64,000 nt of DNA. It comes from Sulfurimonas gotlandica GD1. Lineage in GTDB: Bacteria > Campylobacterota > Campylobacteria > Campylobacterales > Sulfurimonadaceae. Below, one piece after another: positions 1 through 9,867 of this stretch. The stretch spans positions 1,550,001 through 1,614,000 of the forward strand of contig NZ_AFRZ01000001.1 of assembly GCF_000242915.1 (NCBI RefSeq), read 5' to 3'. The position numbers and the translations under genes were made by a program. A model generated the notes under the pieces. That model made no database searches. It saw nothing but the letters and a program-made list of their open reading frames with translations, and had not been told where the DNA came from. Position 1 is the stretch's first letter; each line of letters opens with the position of its first letter.

Positions 1-1
1 A

Positions 2-211
2 GAAAATGGTCAACTTGTAGAAGTTAACCATTCTGCAGACAAAGATGCTTTTGAGAATTTTAGTCAGTGTGCAGTTGTTGTAAATGACAATGAATATGTA
101 TGGCCATTTATGGAAAAAAATATGATGGTATTAGTTGCACACACTCAGAGAAGTATAGATGATATAGTTGAAGCTTATATATTTAAAGAGCTACACGATT
201 TAGCTTACTAG
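2..211 (+). CDS. C-terminal part of an unrecognised protein (5' end outside window)
   Basis: An open frame enters from the left edge and ends at TAG 209-211, giving the last 69 residues of a protein. The fragment is acidic with one aromatic patch (YVWPFMEKNM) and ends in an amphipathic helix. I do not recognise the family. It lies four bases upstream of the next gene on the same strand, so it is probably the upstream member of an operon with the 216-662 gene and mnmD. The coding call rests only on the open frame, its spacing to the next gene and its ordinary composition. Confidence 0.55.
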   Translation, partial: ENGQLVEVNHSADKDAFENFSQCAVVVNDNEYVWPFMEKNMMVLVAHTQRSIDDIVEAYIFKELHDLAY

Positions 212-215
212 AAAT

Positions 216-662
216 ATGAGCTTAGATAAATTTCTGCAGCTATTTAATCCTTTGCCAGGTAATCATTACTTACAAGTATGTTTGGAAAAAGATGATATAA
301 CCACAGCACTAGCATCTATGATTGAAAGCGTTGATGGTGTTTTAAATGTAGCCTTATACAATGATGACAATCTAAACTTTTCACAACCTTTTCGAGCTAT
401 GCCAAGAGATCATGACATGGTAATACTAAAAGATATTTTTCACAAACACGAAAACCCAAAAATGATTTTAAAATTAGCATATTTAACTCTTGCAAATACT
501 GCCCATGTAATAATCATGGAAAAAAAGGGAATTATGGACATAGAAGCTATTAAAGCTCTTTTAGAAGAGTTTGAATTCCGTGCACCTAATGAGATAGATA
601 TCGTGGATGGGTATGATTTAGTAATGGCAAAAAAGATGCATATGTGGGGTAACGGTCTTTAG
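216..662 (+). CDS. conserved-looking hypothetical protein, 148 aa
   Basis: A 148-residue soluble protein with no signal peptide or membrane segment and no motif I can name. It is alpha/beta in character, with a hydrophobic strand near residues 93-101 (TAHVIIMEK) and a C-terminal acidic helix. It starts at ATG 216, four bases after the previous stop, and its TAG shares one base with the GTG start of mnmD, so the three genes look translationally coupled. The coupling hints at a link to tRNA modification or to the upstream gene, but that is only inference. No classical Shine-Dalgarno is visible, which fits coupling to the upstream frame. Confidence 0.7.
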   Translation: MSLDKFLQLFNPLPGNHYLQVCLEKDDITTALASMIESVDGVLNVALYNDDNLNFSQPFRAMPRDHDMVILKDIFHKHENPKMILKLAYLTLANTAHVIIMEKKGIMDIEAIKALLEEFEFRAPNEIDIVDGYDLVMAKKMHMWGNGL

Positions 663-1414
663 TGAATAATTTTAATGATGAGCTACATGAAATAGTTCTG
701 AGTGAAGACGGTTCGTTTACAGCTTACTCTAAAGAATATGATGAACATTATCACTCTACAAAAGATGGAGCGATGAAAGAGTCACTGCAAAAGCATGTTT
801 TTCCAGCTTTTAAAATAATGCAAAAAAAAGACGAGATAAATATCTTAGATATCTGTTACGGCTTAGGTTTTAACACACTTGCAACGCTTTATTATTATAA
901 AAAAAATTCCCTTACTTCAAAACTAAATATCTATTCTCCAGAGTTAGATGCTACTCTTGTTTCTTCACTAAAAAACTTTACTTATCCAAAAGAATTCGAT
1001 GAGTTCAAGTATATTGTATTAGAATTATCTGAGAATGGTGTTTACTCCGATGACTTTTTTTATATAGAAATTTTCGTAGGAGATGCAAGAGAATATGTAA
1101 GATTATTTAAAAATAAGTTTGATATTGTTTATCAAGATGCATTTTCACCAAGTTCAAATCCTGCTCTTTGGACTTTGGAATATTTTAGTGATATAAGAGA
1201 AGCAATGAAAAAAGATGGAGTTTTAACAACTTACTCAATTGCCTTGAGTGTTAGGCTGGGACTCTTTAGCAATGGTTTTATTGTTTATATAAATAATATA
1301 GAAGGAATAAGAGATTCGACTCTAGCATCTCAGGTAGAGATACAAGAGTGTGTTAAAGTAGACATGAATCACAAAATATCTTGTAACCCTAATGCCAAGC
1401 CACTAATGGACTAA
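662..1414 (+). CDS. mnmD: MnmD-type tRNA (mnm5s2U) methyltransferase
   Basis: A SAM-dependent methyltransferase of the MnmC N-terminal-domain family (DUF752/Methyltransf_30), which adds the last methyl group to 5-aminomethyl-2-thiouridine at the tRNA wobble position. Seen: a SAM-binding motif I ([11 protein letters not shown], about residues 62-72), the family motif [12 protein letters not shown] at 159-170, and a C-terminal part matching the family end (residues ending in VEI). At 250 residues it is only the methyltransferase; the FAD oxidoreductase half of enterobacterial MnmC is absent, as in other MnmD-only bacteria. It starts at GTG overlapping the previous stop by one base. Its end overlaps the convergent chemoreceptor gene by 4 bp. 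mnmG, which acts earlier in the same modification, lies 4 kb downstream. Confidence 0.85.
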   Translation: MNNFNDELHEIVLSEDGSFTAYSKEYDEHYHSTKDGAMKESLQKHVFPAFKIMQKKDEINILDICYGLGFNTLATLYYYKKNSLTSKLNIYSPELDATLVSSLKNFTYPKEFDEFKYIVLELSENGVYSDDFFYIEIFVGDAREYVRLFKNKFDIVYQDAFSPSSNPALWTLEYFSDIREAMKKDGVLTTYSIALSVRLGLFSNGFIVYINNIEGIRDSTLASQVEIQECVKVDMNHKISCNPNAKPLMD

Positions 1415-3624
1415 GTTTTAAACTTATCTAACTGAGTTTTCAGTGTTTTACTTATGCTGTGAAGTTCGTCTGAGCTCGTAGAAATATTTATAGCATTTTC
1501 TCTGTTTTGCTCAACAATTGTATTTATTTTTTCAATATTATTAAGAACAATTTGAGCTTTTACTTGAACAGCTTGAGTGCTTGATAGAGATGAAGAAGCT
1601 AAGTCGGCAGTGCTTGTAATAATATCTTTAGTGTACTGTAGCTTATCCCTCATTATTTCTGAGTCACTACTTAAAGCTCTTGTCTTTTGGACATTTGAGT
1701 TCATCTGATTATTAGCGTCCATGATTGATTGTGTGATTACACTGATTGTAGAGTTGATTTCCCCAACAGCTTTTTGTGTACTTTCTGCAAGCTTTCTAAC
1801 TTCATCCGCTACAACAGCAAAGCCGCGGCCATGTTCACCTGCACGAGCGGCTTCAATAGCTGCATTAAGTGCTAAGAGATTTGTCTTATCCGCAATATCT
1901 TCTATGATTCCTAGAACATCTTTTACAGATTGTGCATCGTTGGTTAGTTGATTTAAGTGGCTAGCAATATCCTCTTCAACTTGTGCATTTTCCTGAATCT
2001 TGTCTACAATATCTAATACATTGGCCTGTAACTCTTGAAGATTGTCTTCTGCTTGTGTAGTAACCTCCTGAGTCTTTTGAACATTATTTGTAGTTGTGAG
2101 AAGTTTTTCTTCCATCTCATCACTCATATTTTTTGTCTCATGTACTAATTCGAACTCATGTTCAGCCCCATCACTAATAGAAGAAGCACTTCTTCTCATA
2201 TCTTCTGTATGTGATGTGTTTCTATCTGATGAAGCTTTTGCTTCATTTAAAACTTCTTTAACTTCTTGAAGAAGTTTAGTAAATGCTTCAGATACTTCTC
2301 CTAATTCATCTTGGTTTTTGTATTTAATACTTTCATTTGAAAGGTCAAGCGACTGTAACGTTGAGACAATGTTGTCTCTAATTGTATTAATAGATTTTTT
2401 TATAAAGCCGTAGAGTCGAAGATTTAGTATAGTTGAAACAAGTACAAAAAATATAATTAAAATTAAAATATCGTAAAATGTTTTTAAAAGATTAGAAGAA
2501 GTGTCATTGTAGATATCTCTAATTTTCAGATTTACTTTTTGCTCTATTATATTGAACTGTTTATTTATAATTGCACTGGACAAAGCCCATTCATTAGATG
2601 CTAGCTTTTTTAAAGTTATTGGATCTTCTTTTGTATAAGCAATTTTCAATTGATCAAGCAGAGCATCCGAATTTTTGTACTCATTGATAATAACTTGAAA
2701 GTTTTTTTTGATATCTTCATCTTTATAAAATGAGCTGTTTTCAACATTTATTATTACTCTTTGCATATTACTTCTTGTCTGTTCTAGCGCAATTCTAGCT
2801 CCCTCAAAAGCTATAAGACCTGTCAGTGAATTTGATAGATTATTTGAAATTGAATTAAAGTCAGAAATAGCATGAAGCAGTTCATTATGTGGTTTGAAAT
2901 TTTCCTCATAAATAACATTGATTGCTTTTTTTCCATCATTAGATGCATTGAGAGAAAAGTAGCCGATAACTAGCATACTGATAGATACAACAAAGATATT
3001 ACTAAGTAGTTTTTTAGAAATTAGTAAATCTTGTTTATTGATTAGAATTTTAAATATGAAAAACAGAGCAATAAAAAGAAGAACTGCTAAAATAACTCTA
3101 GCCGTAATATGAGCTGAAATACTGTCATCAGTTTCCTGAATCTTTAATACAGGCATAATATTGATTCCATCAAGTTTAAAGCCATCTTTTTTCCATTGAC
3201 CAATCCCATCTTGAAGCCAGTATATATTTGTGTATCCATCTTTAGCTGACATTACTGCAGCTTTATATGACTTCCAGCACTTTGCACCGTTGCAGTAAAA
3301 AATTAGTTCTGCTTGTTTATTATTTGGGAGCCTAGAATTGTGATAAATATCATTGGAGTTGTCAAAGTCAACAATTTTATTCTCATTACCGCCTTTTTCA
3401 TCATAGTAGGCAGAAATTGCACCCTCTATATGCTCAATCGCATACTCAGGAACTTTTCTTGTATCAATAAAAATAGCACCACTCTTCTGTCTCTCTTGGG
3501 CTTGTTTAGTATTTAATAGTTTGACGTTATACTTTAAAGCAGTGTCAGCATCTGGAGTAATTGGTTTTGCAAGAACAGAAATTGATAGTAGAGTGAGTAG
3601 AAGTATTATTTTATTGATGTTCAT
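1411..3624 (-). CDS. methyl-accepting chemotaxis protein with N-terminal periplasmic rhodanese domain
   Basis: A 737-residue chemoreceptor of unusual build. Order seen: signal peptide (about 4-19); rhodanese domain 21-155 with active-site loop CNGAKCW starting at C111; transmembrane segment 173-195; short cytoplasmic loop; transmembrane segment 206-226; a helical periplasmic four-helix-bundle-like region 227-382; transmembrane segment 383-402; HAMP from about 403; then a cytoplasmic MCP signalling domain with the conserved hairpin tip ([16 protein letters not shown]). Topology is consistent: both sensory regions face the periplasm. Rhodaneses carry sulfane sulfur on their Cys, so sensing of sulfur compounds or redox is a reasonable inference. 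The gene is monocistronic in appearance, convergent with mnmD (4 bp overlap), with an ATG start at 3624 and a weak ribosome site. Confidence 0.93.
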   Translation of the reverse strand: MNINKIILLLTLLSISVLAKPITPDADTALKYNVKLLNTKQAQERQKSGAIFIDTRKVPEYAIEHIEGAISAYYDEKGGNENKIVDFDNSNDIYHNSRLPNNKQAELIFYCNGAKCWKSYKAAVMSAKDGYTNIYWLQDGIGQWKKDGFKLDGINIMPVLKIQETDDSISAHITARVILAVLLFIALFFIFKILINKQDLLISKKLLSNIFVVSISMLVIGYFSLNASNDGKKAINVIYEENFKPHNELLHAISDFNSISNNLSNSLTGLIAFEGARIALEQTRSNMQRVIINVENSSFYKDEDIKKNFQVIINEYKNSDALLDQLKIAYTKEDPITLKKLASNEWALSSAIINKQFNIIEQKVNLKIRDIYNDTSSNLLKTFYDILILIIFFVLVSTILNLRLYGFIKKSINTIRDNIVSTLQSLDLSNESIKYKNQDELGEVSEAFTKLLQEVKEVLNEAKASSDRNTSHTEDMRRSASSISDGAEHEFELVHETKNMSDEMEEKLLTTTNNVQKTQEVTTQAEDNLQELQANVLDIVDKIQENAQVEEDIASHLNQLTNDAQSVKDVLGIIEDIADKTNLLALNAAIEAARAGEHGRGFAVVADEVRKLAESTQKAVGEINSTISVITQSIMDANNQMNSNVQKTRALSSDSEIMRDKLQYTKDIITSTADLASSSLSSTQAVQVKAQIVLNNIEKINTIVEQNRENAINISTSSDELHSISKTLKTQLDKFKT

Positions 3625-3686
3625 TTAATATACCCATATGATTAAATTTCATTAAGTATATCAAAAATAAAATAAAATTTATATTT

Positions 3687-4307
3687 TTAATATCTCGCTG
3701 TAATGGAGTCTACATCATCCCATGTTATATTAGAATTATTCTTTGATTGATGAGATATTATATGTGAAACGTATCTTGCAAACATGTCTGTTTCAACATT
3801 CACTCTGTAGCCTTTACGATAGTTTTTAAATAGAGTTTCTTTCATGGTAATAGGAATGATTGTAAGTCTAAAGCTATCAGCATCTACATCATTTACAGTA
3901 AGGCTAACTCCATCTATTGTTATAGATCCTTTTGGCACAATGTATGGGATGAATTTTTTCTCAACATTTATAAAAACATCAAAAGAGTTTCCACTGTTTC
4001 TTATCTCTTTGATTGTTCCAATTGCATCTATGTGACCTTGTACTATATGACCTTCAAATCTATCACCCATCATCATCGCAGGTTCTATGTGAACTTCATT
4101 TTTATAGTTCTCTAAAGCAAGGTGTTTTTTAGATTCAGGAGATAACTCTACACTGAAGCCATCGTTTAAAACTTTTACAACACTTAAACATGCGCCATTT
4201 ATTGCAATAGAATCACCAAGTTTTGCCTTGTGTTTTGATTTTATACTCAACTCACTTCCTGAGAAGCTTTTAACTGTTGCGATTTCTCTGATTAATCCTG
4301 TAAACAA
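3687..4307 (-). CDS. ribE: riboflavin synthase, alpha subunit
   Basis: Converts two molecules of 6,7-dimethyl-8-ribityllumazine to riboflavin and a pyrimidine. The N-terminal MFTGLI signature is invariant in the family, and the protein shows the two tandem lumazine-binding barrels (about 1-88 and 89-185), with GDSIAINGACLSV in the first and KGSITIDGVSLTV in the second. Length 206 fits. The start is TTG at 4305-4307, supported by the family N-terminus and by the purine-rich ribosome site AAAGGAT seven bases upstream on the minus strand. It follows the Sel1-repeat gene by 15 bp and so is probably the last gene of a three-gene operon. Confidence 0.95.
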   Translation of the reverse strand: MFTGLIREIATVKSFSGSELSIKSKHKAKLGDSIAINGACLSVVKVLNDGFSVELSPESKKHLALENYKNEVHIEPAMMMGDRFEGHIVQGHIDAIGTIKEIRNSGNSFDVFINVEKKFIPYIVPKGSITIDGVSLTVNDVDADSFRLTIIPITMKETLFKNYRKGYRVNVETDMFARYVSHIISHQSKNNSNITWDDVDSITARY

Positions 4308-4322
4308 GTGCTATCCTTTAAT

Positions 4323-5009
4323 TTAGAATACAATTTTACCTTCTTCTTGTAGGCCTTTGATTATCTCTTTTGCTTTAACATGACCTTTATAAGCGGCTTT
4401 TCTACATAGGTCTAGTGCTTTATCATGGTCTTGAACACAGCCAAAACCTTGATCATATAGTTGCCCAAGATTGTAAAGGCCCTCAGCTAAACCACCATCT
4501 GCAGCTTTACTAAAACATATAAAGCATCTAGCTTCATCAAGAGGAACACCATGACCTTCTTTATAAAGAACACCAAGATTGTTGAAGCTCTCAAGATGGC
4601 CTCTCTTAGCTCCCTCCTCATACCAAAAAGCAGCCTCAGAATAGTTTTGAAGACAGCCAAGACCACGTTCCAGCATCAATGCAACTTCATACATAGCAGG
4701 AGGAACTTCTCTTGTAGCAGCTTCCATATGAAGTTCGTGTGCTTTAAACTGATCGTGTTGTACACCACCTAAGCCATTCATATATAAAATGGCTAAATTA
4801 AAAAGTGCATAGGGATGTTTTAGCTCTGCAGCCTTTTCATAATACTCTAATGCTTTTTTTTCATCCTTTTCACAGCCTTGAGCATTTTGATACATATAAC
4901 CTAAAGATGTCAAAGCATCTGCATTTGCATCAGATGCTAGCTGTGTATATAACTCTAATGCTTTCTCGAAATCACCGCTGTTATAAGCGTCGTGTGCTTT
5001 TTTTATCAT
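4323..5009 (-). CDS. Sel1-like repeat (SLR) protein
   Basis: A 228-residue protein made almost entirely of about six Sel1-type TPR-like repeats of 36 residues (pattern A-x-x-x-LG-x-x-Y-x-x-G-x-G ... KA-x-x-Y/W-x-x-KAA). It has no signal peptide, so it is probably cytoplasmic, unlike the secreted cysteine-rich Hcp proteins of Helicobacter. Four repeats carry a Cys after the glycine of the turn (QGC, LGC, FGC) rather than the Hcp-type paired cysteines. SLR proteins act as protein-interaction scaffolds; the partner cannot be read from the sequence. Its ATG overlaps the TAA of the upstream small gene (TAATG), and ribE follows closely. Confidence 0.88.
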   Translation of the reverse strand: MIKKAHDAYNSGDFEKALELYTQLASDANADALTSLGYMYQNAQGCEKDEKKALEYYEKAAELKHPYALFNLAILYMNGLGGVQHDQFKAHELHMEAATREVPPAMYEVALMLERGLGCLQNYSEAAFWYEEGAKRGHLESFNNLGVLYKEGHGVPLDEARCFICFSKAADGGLAEGLYNLGQLYDQGFGCVQDHDKALDLCRKAAYKGHVKAKEIIKGLQEEGKIVF

Positions 5010-5209
5010 TATTTCTCATTCTCAGTTCTAATAGGTTGTCTATAACTTCTTTTATTAGAGTTTTTATCCATAAGTTTTTTTAGAAGATCTTCTTTTGTAC
5101 TTAGATGTTCTTCTCTAATTTTATGTTCATCGCTTCCATCAATCTCTTCATCAAATTCTAAAACTTCTGGAACGTAATCTTTAAATAAATCTTTTTTATC
5201 TTCACTCAT
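5009..5209 (-). CDS. small acidic/basic hypothetical protein, 66 aa
   Basis: A short soluble protein, acidic in its first half and basic near its end (KNSNKRSYRQP). No family recognised. I chose the ATG at 5207-5209 (MSEDKK) rather than a TTG five codons upstream, because a GAGG ribosome site lies nine bases before the ATG. Its stop overlaps the ATG of the Sel1 gene, so the two are translationally coupled; this coupling is the best evidence that it is real. It is divergent from mnmG. Confidence 0.65.
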   Translation of the reverse strand: MSEDKKDLFKDYVPEVLEFDEEIDGSDEHKIREEHLSTKEDLLKKLMDKNSNKRSYRQPIRTENEK

Positions 5210-5264
5210 TTTGAAAAACCTCAAGTAATTCTATATATATTATGGTAATGATACTCAAATATGA

Positions 5265-5270
5265 TAAAAT
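5265..5270 (+). promoter_or_regulatory. candidate -10 box (TAAAAT) for mnmG
   Basis: TAAAAT preceded by a TG-like dinucleotide, 26 bases before the preferred mnmG ATG. No -35 is evident, as is usual for sigma-70 promoters in this phylum. Confidence 0.4.
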
Positions 5271-5296
5271 TCCGCTAAATAAATATGGATAAGTAT

Positions 5297-7180
5297 ATGA
5301 ATTATGATGTAATAATTATTGGTGGAGGACATGCTGGCGTTGAAGCAGCTCTAGCCTCTGCTAGAATGGGTAATAAAACTCTTATGATTTCGATGCTGGC
5401 TGAAAATGTAGGTGCTACAAGTTGTAACCCTGCAATTGGTGGTTTAGCAAAGGGGCATTTAGTTCGTGAGCTAGACGCTCTTGGTGGCGAGATGGGTCTT
5501 ATTACAGATGAGGCTGGAATACAGTTTCGTATACTTAACCAAACAAAAGGCCCGGCTGTTCGTGGCAGTCGTGCTCAGATAGATATGGATAAATATAGAA
5601 TTATTGCCAGAAATGTAGTGCTTAACACTCCAAACTTACATTTAGCACAAGAAACAGTAGAGTCTTTAATCATTGAAGATTCAACAGTTAAAGGTGTAAA
5701 AACTGATTTACTCAATGAATATAAAGCTAAAAAAGTAATTGTAACTTCAGGAACATTTTTAAATGGAATTATTCATGTAGGTGAAGTTCAAAAAAAAGGT
5801 GGACGCTATGGAGAAGAGAGAAGTGAGGGCTTAAGTGATTCACTTAAAAATGATTGTGGTTTAAATTTATCACGTCTTAAAACAGGAACTTGTGCGAGAA
5901 TTGACAGCTCAACTATTGACTTTTCTGTTATGGAAGAACAAGGCGGTGATGAACTTCCTAGTCCTTTTAGTTTCCGTACCGATAGAGAAGAATTTAGAGC
6001 TAGCAAAAAACAGCTTCCATGTTTTATAGCTTATACAAATGAGTTAACACATGAAATAATCTCTTCAAATTTTTATAGAGCACCACTTTTTACGGGTCAG
6101 ATAGCAGGTAAAAGTCCGAGATATTGCCCAAGTATAGAAGATAAAGTAAGTAAATTTGCAGATAAAGACAGGCATCACCTTTTTATAGAACCGCAAACTA
6201 TGGATAATACAGAGTGCTATATAAATGGTTTGTCAACTTCTCTTCCTCCAGAAGTGCAACGTGATATGATAAAGTCGGTAAAAGGACTTGAAAATGCAAA
6301 AATAGTTCGTTATGGATACGCTATAGAATATGACTTTGTAGATCCACGTGAACTTAAGCATTCTTTAGAAACTAAAAAAATATTAGGTCTTTATTTAGCA
6401 GGGCAAATCAATGGAACAACAGGTTATGAAGAAGCTGCAGCCCAAGGTCTTATGGCTGGTATAAACGCTTCACTTTCTCTACAAGAAAAAGAGCCTCTTG
6501 TTTTAAGACGTGATGAGGCTTACATTGGTGTTTTGATTGATGATCTTGTAACGAAGGGAACAAATGAGCCTTATAGAATGTTTACATCTCGCGCAGAGTA
6601 TAGACTTCTTCTTCGTGAAGAATCAGCAGATACAAGACTTTCCCGTTATGGCCACGAGCTTGGACTGTTAAGTGATGAGATGTATGAGAAAGTTCAAATA
6701 AAAGATAAACAGATAAAAGATGGTGCGCTATTGTTAGAAGAGACAAAGTTTACTCCAAACAAAGAGTTTATAGCATTCTTGGAATCAATGGGTGAGGTAC
6801 CAATCAAAGATATTTCTACAGCTCAACAGCTAGTGGCTAGAAAAAGTTTTGATGTCCATAAGATGATTAAAATAGTCCCAGAATTAGATAAGTATGATGA
6901 TTACATAAAAGAAGAGATACTTGTAGAAGGTAAATATGCCCGTTATATAGATAAGCAGAGTGAAGAGATCCAGAGAATGAAAAAATATCTTAAAATTGCT
7001 ATACCTGAAGGTTTTGATTTTAAAGGAGTAAGTGGTTTATCTAAAGAAATAGTAGAGAAACTTGAGATGTTTAACCCACCTACACTTCAATCAGCGATGC
7101 AAATAAGTGGGATAACACCAGCTGCTATAGAGATACTGCATATATATATAAGAATGGCTAGTAAGAAAAATAAACAATGA
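5297..7180 (+). CDS. mnmG: tRNA uridine-5-carboxymethylaminomethyl modification enzyme MnmG (GidA)
   Basis: FAD- and NADH-dependent partner of MnmE that installs the aminomethyl group at C5 of the wobble uridine of several tRNAs. Seen: the N-terminal dinucleotide-binding motif [14 protein letters not shown], the family signatures [13 protein letters not shown] and [12 protein letters not shown], the [12 protein letters not shown] motif and the C-terminal helical domain. I prefer the ATG at 5297, giving [11 protein letters not shown] and 627 residues, since the family begins just before the FAD motif and GGATAAG lies upstream; ATG 5285 would add four residues. Its TGA overlaps the ATG of the next gene (ATGA). 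MnmD, from the same pathway, is encoded 4 kb upstream. Confidence 0.96.
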   Translation: MNYDVIIIGGGHAGVEAALASARMGNKTLMISMLAENVGATSCNPAIGGLAKGHLVRELDALGGEMGLITDEAGIQFRILNQTKGPAVRGSRAQIDMDKYRIIARNVVLNTPNLHLAQETVESLIIEDSTVKGVKTDLLNEYKAKKVIVTSGTFLNGIIHVGEVQKKGGRYGEERSEGLSDSLKNDCGLNLSRLKTGTCARIDSSTIDFSVMEEQGGDELPSPFSFRTDREEFRASKKQLPCFIAYTNELTHEIISSNFYRAPLFTGQIAGKSPRYCPSIEDKVSKFADKDRHHLFIEPQTMDNTECYINGLSTSLPPEVQRDMIKSVKGLENAKIVRYGYAIEYDFVDPRELKHSLETKKILGLYLAGQINGTTGYEEAAAQGLMAGINASLSLQEKEPLVLRRDEAYIGVLIDDLVTKGTNEPYRMFTSRAEYRLLLREESADTRLSRYGHELGLLSDEMYEKVQIKDKQIKDGALLLEETKFTPNKEFIAFLESMGEVPIKDISTAQQLVARKSFDVHKMIKIVPELDKYDDYIKEEILVEGKYARYIDKQSEEIQRMKKYLKIAIPEGFDFKGVSGLSKEIVEKLEMFNPPTLQSAMQISGITPAAIEILHIYIRMASKKNKQ

Positions 7181-8043
7181 ATACATACTACTATGTGCAT
7201 ACAGGTCACCGTATAGGATTGGATAGATTCAGAAGAGCTTGTACAATTATGCGTCTTTTAAAAGATGAAGATATTACTCTGCTTTGTTCAGATTTTAGAA
7301 TAGCACAAGTTGCATCTGAGTTTGGAGTTGAAAAAAGTGTTGGAATCGATGTAGTTAGAAATATTCCACAAATATCACATAATGGTGATAAGATTATATT
7401 TGATTCAGATGAAGCAAATCCAATAATGTTAGATGAAATGAGAAAATATTTTTCTAAGTTTATAAGGGTTACAGATAATAAGGATGATAAAAAAGAGAAT
7501 GGAGAGTTTCTTGTCTCTCCATACTTAAATGAAGCTGATGTATGTAATGTAGTTGTAATAGATGATAAATATTTTGAAAAAGAAGAAAAAACTATAGAAC
7601 TCTCCTTCTTTTTCGGAGATGATGACTATGACAAGCAGTTTGAAAAAAATTTCTCTCTTTTAGATGGATTAAATCCTGACTTACTTTTAGGCTTTTATTA
7701 CTTTTTTGATTATGAAGATATGCTAAAAGAGAAATTTAAAAATAATCATGAATTTGAAGATTATGACAATGTGATAAAAAAATCTAAGATTTTAATTACA
7801 GCATCTCCACAAGCCGCTTTAGAAAATTTAGCTTCAGGTGGCAAACCAATATATATTCAAAGGAAAGATTATTCAAGAGATTCCCAAGAATTATTTAAGA
7901 AACTAAATATTCCAACCGTAGAAAACTATGAAAATAGGCAATTACTGACAATATTAGAAGGCCTCTATAATCATGAGTATTACAAAGTGGAACATAATAG
8001 TAACTATTTAAAAGAATTTATAAAAGAGAACTTAAATTTATAA
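7177..8043 (+). CDS. hypothetical protein with weak GT-B glycosyltransferase/PseG-like character
   Basis: A 288-residue soluble protein coupled to mnmG by an ATGA overlap. The N-terminus ([18 protein letters not shown]) and a C-terminal stretch ([18 protein letters not shown], about 203-225) resemble the nucleotide-sugar binding end of GT-B fold proteins such as PseG or MurG-like enzymes, where a serine/glycine loop is followed by E-L-A-x-x-GKP. The middle is very acidic and low in similarity to anything I know. The fold guess is inference; the substrate is unknown. Position next to mnmG is probably an operon of convenience. Confidence 0.6.
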   Translation: MNTYYYVHTGHRIGLDRFRRACTIMRLLKDEDITLLCSDFRIAQVASEFGVEKSVGIDVVRNIPQISHNGDKIIFDSDEANPIMLDEMRKYFSKFIRVTDNKDDKKENGEFLVSPYLNEADVCNVVVIDDKYFEKEEKTIELSFFFGDDDYDKQFEKNFSLLDGLNPDLLLGFYYFFDYEDMLKEKFKNNHEFEDYDNVIKKSKILITASPQAALENLASGGKPIYIQRKDYSRDSQELFKKLNIPTVENYENRQLLTILEGLYNHEYYKVEHNSNYLKEFIKENLNL

Positions 8044-8064
8044 ATAATTAAAAGTAATTTGGGG

Positions 8065-8070
8065 TATAAT
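8065..8070 (+). promoter_or_regulatory. candidate -10 box (TATAAT) of the petABC operon
   Basis: A perfect TATAAT preceded by GGGG, 33 bases before the petA ATG, with no convincing -35. It implies a leader of about 27 nt. Confidence 0.55.
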
Positions 8071-8103
8071 CAGGCTTTAAAATTCACACTAAAGTGAGCA
8101 AAT

Positions 8104-8628
8104 ATGGAAAGTAATAGCCGTAGAGGTTTTATGGGGAAAGCGTTTGGTGCCGTCGCGGCAGTAGGTGCAGTAGGTTCATTGGTTGCAATGAAAAGTAGTT
8201 GGGATCCGCTTCCAAGTGTAAAAGCTGCAGGTTTTACTACTCTTGATATGTCAACATATGAAGAAAATGAGTTAATAACAGAGAAGTGGAGAGGGAAGCC
8301 AATCTTTGTTCTTAAGAAAACTGCTGCAATGGTTGCTAGTCAAACAGACGCACAAAAAGAGCGCGATGTTGTAGTTGATGGTATGCATTTTATGCTAGCG
8401 ATAGGTTTATGTACACACCTAGGCTGTATTCCGGCGTACAAGGGCGAAAAAGATGGTTTCTTATGTGCATGTCATGGTGGCCAGTTTGACTGGGCAGGTG
8501 CTGTAACAAAAGTACCACCACCACGTGGTTTTGATATACCTCCATTTAAAATTGACGGAAACAAGTTGGTTTTAGGTGAAGCTGGTCCAGAATACACTAA
8601 GATGAAAGAAACTGGCATTACGCTATAG
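8104..8628 (+). CDS. petA: ubiquinol/menaquinol-cytochrome c reductase, Rieske iron-sulfur subunit
   Basis: The 2Fe-2S subunit of the bc-type quinol oxidase complex, anchored at the periplasmic side of the inner membrane. It has a twin-arginine N-terminus (SRRGFMG, residues 5-11) and a hydrophobic anchor to about 29. Cluster ligands are C103 and H105 (CTHLGC) and C121 and H124 (CACHGG), with C108/C123 as the family disulfide. The second box reads CACHGG instead of the commoner CPCHGS. Length 174 is normal. First gene of petABC; 14 bp before petB. Confidence 0.96.
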   Translation: MESNSRRGFMGKAFGAVAAVGAVGSLVAMKSSWDPLPSVKAAGFTTLDMSTYEENELITEKWRGKPIFVLKKTAAMVASQTDAQKERDVVVDGMHFMLAIGLCTHLGCIPAYKGEKDGFLCACHGGQFDWAGAVTKVPPPRGFDIPPFKIDGNKLVLGEAGPEYTKMKETGITL

Positions 8629-8642
8629 AAAGGGGAAAGTAA

Positions 8643-9857
8643 ATGGCACATTTTACAAAGGCGACAAGTGTTAAAGATTGGTTAAACCAACGATTGGCAA
8701 TTGAAAAAGTTGAAAAAGTTATGGCATCTGAATATTGGATTCCAAAAAATATTAACTTCTTGTGGGCAATGGGTATGGTTCTTGTAATCACATTTGTACT
8801 ACTTTTAGTTTCAGGTATATTTTTATTGATGTATTATCAACCAAGTGTTGGTATGGCATTTGATAGTGTAAACTACACTATCATGAGAGAAGTTGGTTTT
8901 GGCTGGTTATGGAGACATGTACATGGTGTTGCGGCATCTGTTGTTTTCTTAATTATCTATATTCACATGTTTACGGGTATATATTACGGTTCTTATAAAA
9001 AAGGTCGTGAGATGATTTGGATTTCAGGAATGCTTTTATTCATTGCATTTTCAACTGAAGCATTTTCAGGTTATATGTTACCATGGGGACAAATGAGTTA
9101 CTGGGCTGGTATGGTTATTACTAATCTATTCTCTGGTGGTTCACTACATGCAGACGGTTTAGTTGAGTGGATTCGTGGGGATTATGTTCCTGCTCAAGCA
9201 TTCTTAACTCGTTTCTTTATGTTACACGTTCTTCTTGTACCGATCGCAATCATGGGTTTAATAGGGCTTCACTTCGCAGCTCTTCGTATACCACACGTTA
9301 ATAACCAAGATGGTGATGAGATTGACTTTGAAGCTGAATCTAAAAAATATTTAGATGGCGACAAAGCTGGTTCAAAAGTTATGAGATTTGCTAATGACTT
9401 TATGTCAAAAGATATGATGGTTGTTGGAGTTTACTTAGTATTCTTCTTTTATCTAGTATTTTATAATTATGGTTTCGCAATGGATCCAGTAAACTTTGAC
9501 CCTGCAGATGGTCTTAAGACACCTGCGCATATTTACCCTGAGTGGTATTTCCTATGGTCTTATGAGATTTTACGTCCTTTCAATATTGATCTTGGTTTAG
9601 CATTATTTGGATTTGCACAAGTTATTTTTGTTTTCTTACCTTTCTTAGATAGAAGTCCTAATTCAGTTCCTGCGTCTCGTCGTGGAGCATTTAAGTACTG
9701 GTTCTGGGGAATGCTTATTGTAATGATCGTTCTTACGGCTATGGGTAAACTACCACCAGAAGGTATGTTTAGTACTATTGGTCTTGTTGCAGCTATTATA
9801 TTTATAGCTATGTGGATTGCATTACCAATTATTACATCATTAGAAAAAAAGTTATAA
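8643..9857 (+). CDS. petB: cytochrome b subunit of the cytochrome bc complex
   Basis: Integral membrane subunit that oxidises quinol at Qo and carries two b haems. A single 404-residue chain holds both the b6-like and subunit-IV-like parts. Haem ligands are visible as H94 and H108 in one helix and H195 and H210 in another; the latter pair is 15 residues apart, as in cytochrome b6, rather than 14 as in mitochondrial cytochrome b. The Qo motif PEWY is at 299-302. A good ribosome site (AAAGGGGA) precedes the ATG. Sits between petA and petC with short gaps, so the three are one operon. Confidence 0.97.
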   Translation: MAHFTKATSVKDWLNQRLAIEKVEKVMASEYWIPKNINFLWAMGMVLVITFVLLLVSGIFLLMYYQPSVGMAFDSVNYTIMREVGFGWLWRHVHGVAASVVFLIIYIHMFTGIYYGSYKKGREMIWISGMLLFIAFSTEAFSGYMLPWGQMSYWAGMVITNLFSGGSLHADGLVEWIRGDYVPAQAFLTRFFMLHVLLVPIAIMGLIGLHFAALRIPHVNNQDGDEIDFEAESKKYLDGDKAGSKVMRFANDFMSKDMMVVGVYLVFFFYLVFYNYGFAMDPVNFDPADGLKTPAHIYPEWYFLWSYEILRPFNIDLGLALFGFAQVIFVFLPFLDRSPNSVPASRRGAFKYWFWGMLIVMIVLTAMGKLPPEGMFSTIGLVAAIIFIAMWIALPIITSLEKKL

Positions 9858-9867
9858 GGAGATAAAG

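Noticed and set aside
662-1414. Bifunctional MnmC
   Set aside because: At 250 residues only the methyltransferase half exists and no FAD domain follows.
1721-1951. Plus-strand open frame inside the chemoreceptor gene
   Set aside because: It is a shadow of the conserved MCP hairpin region.
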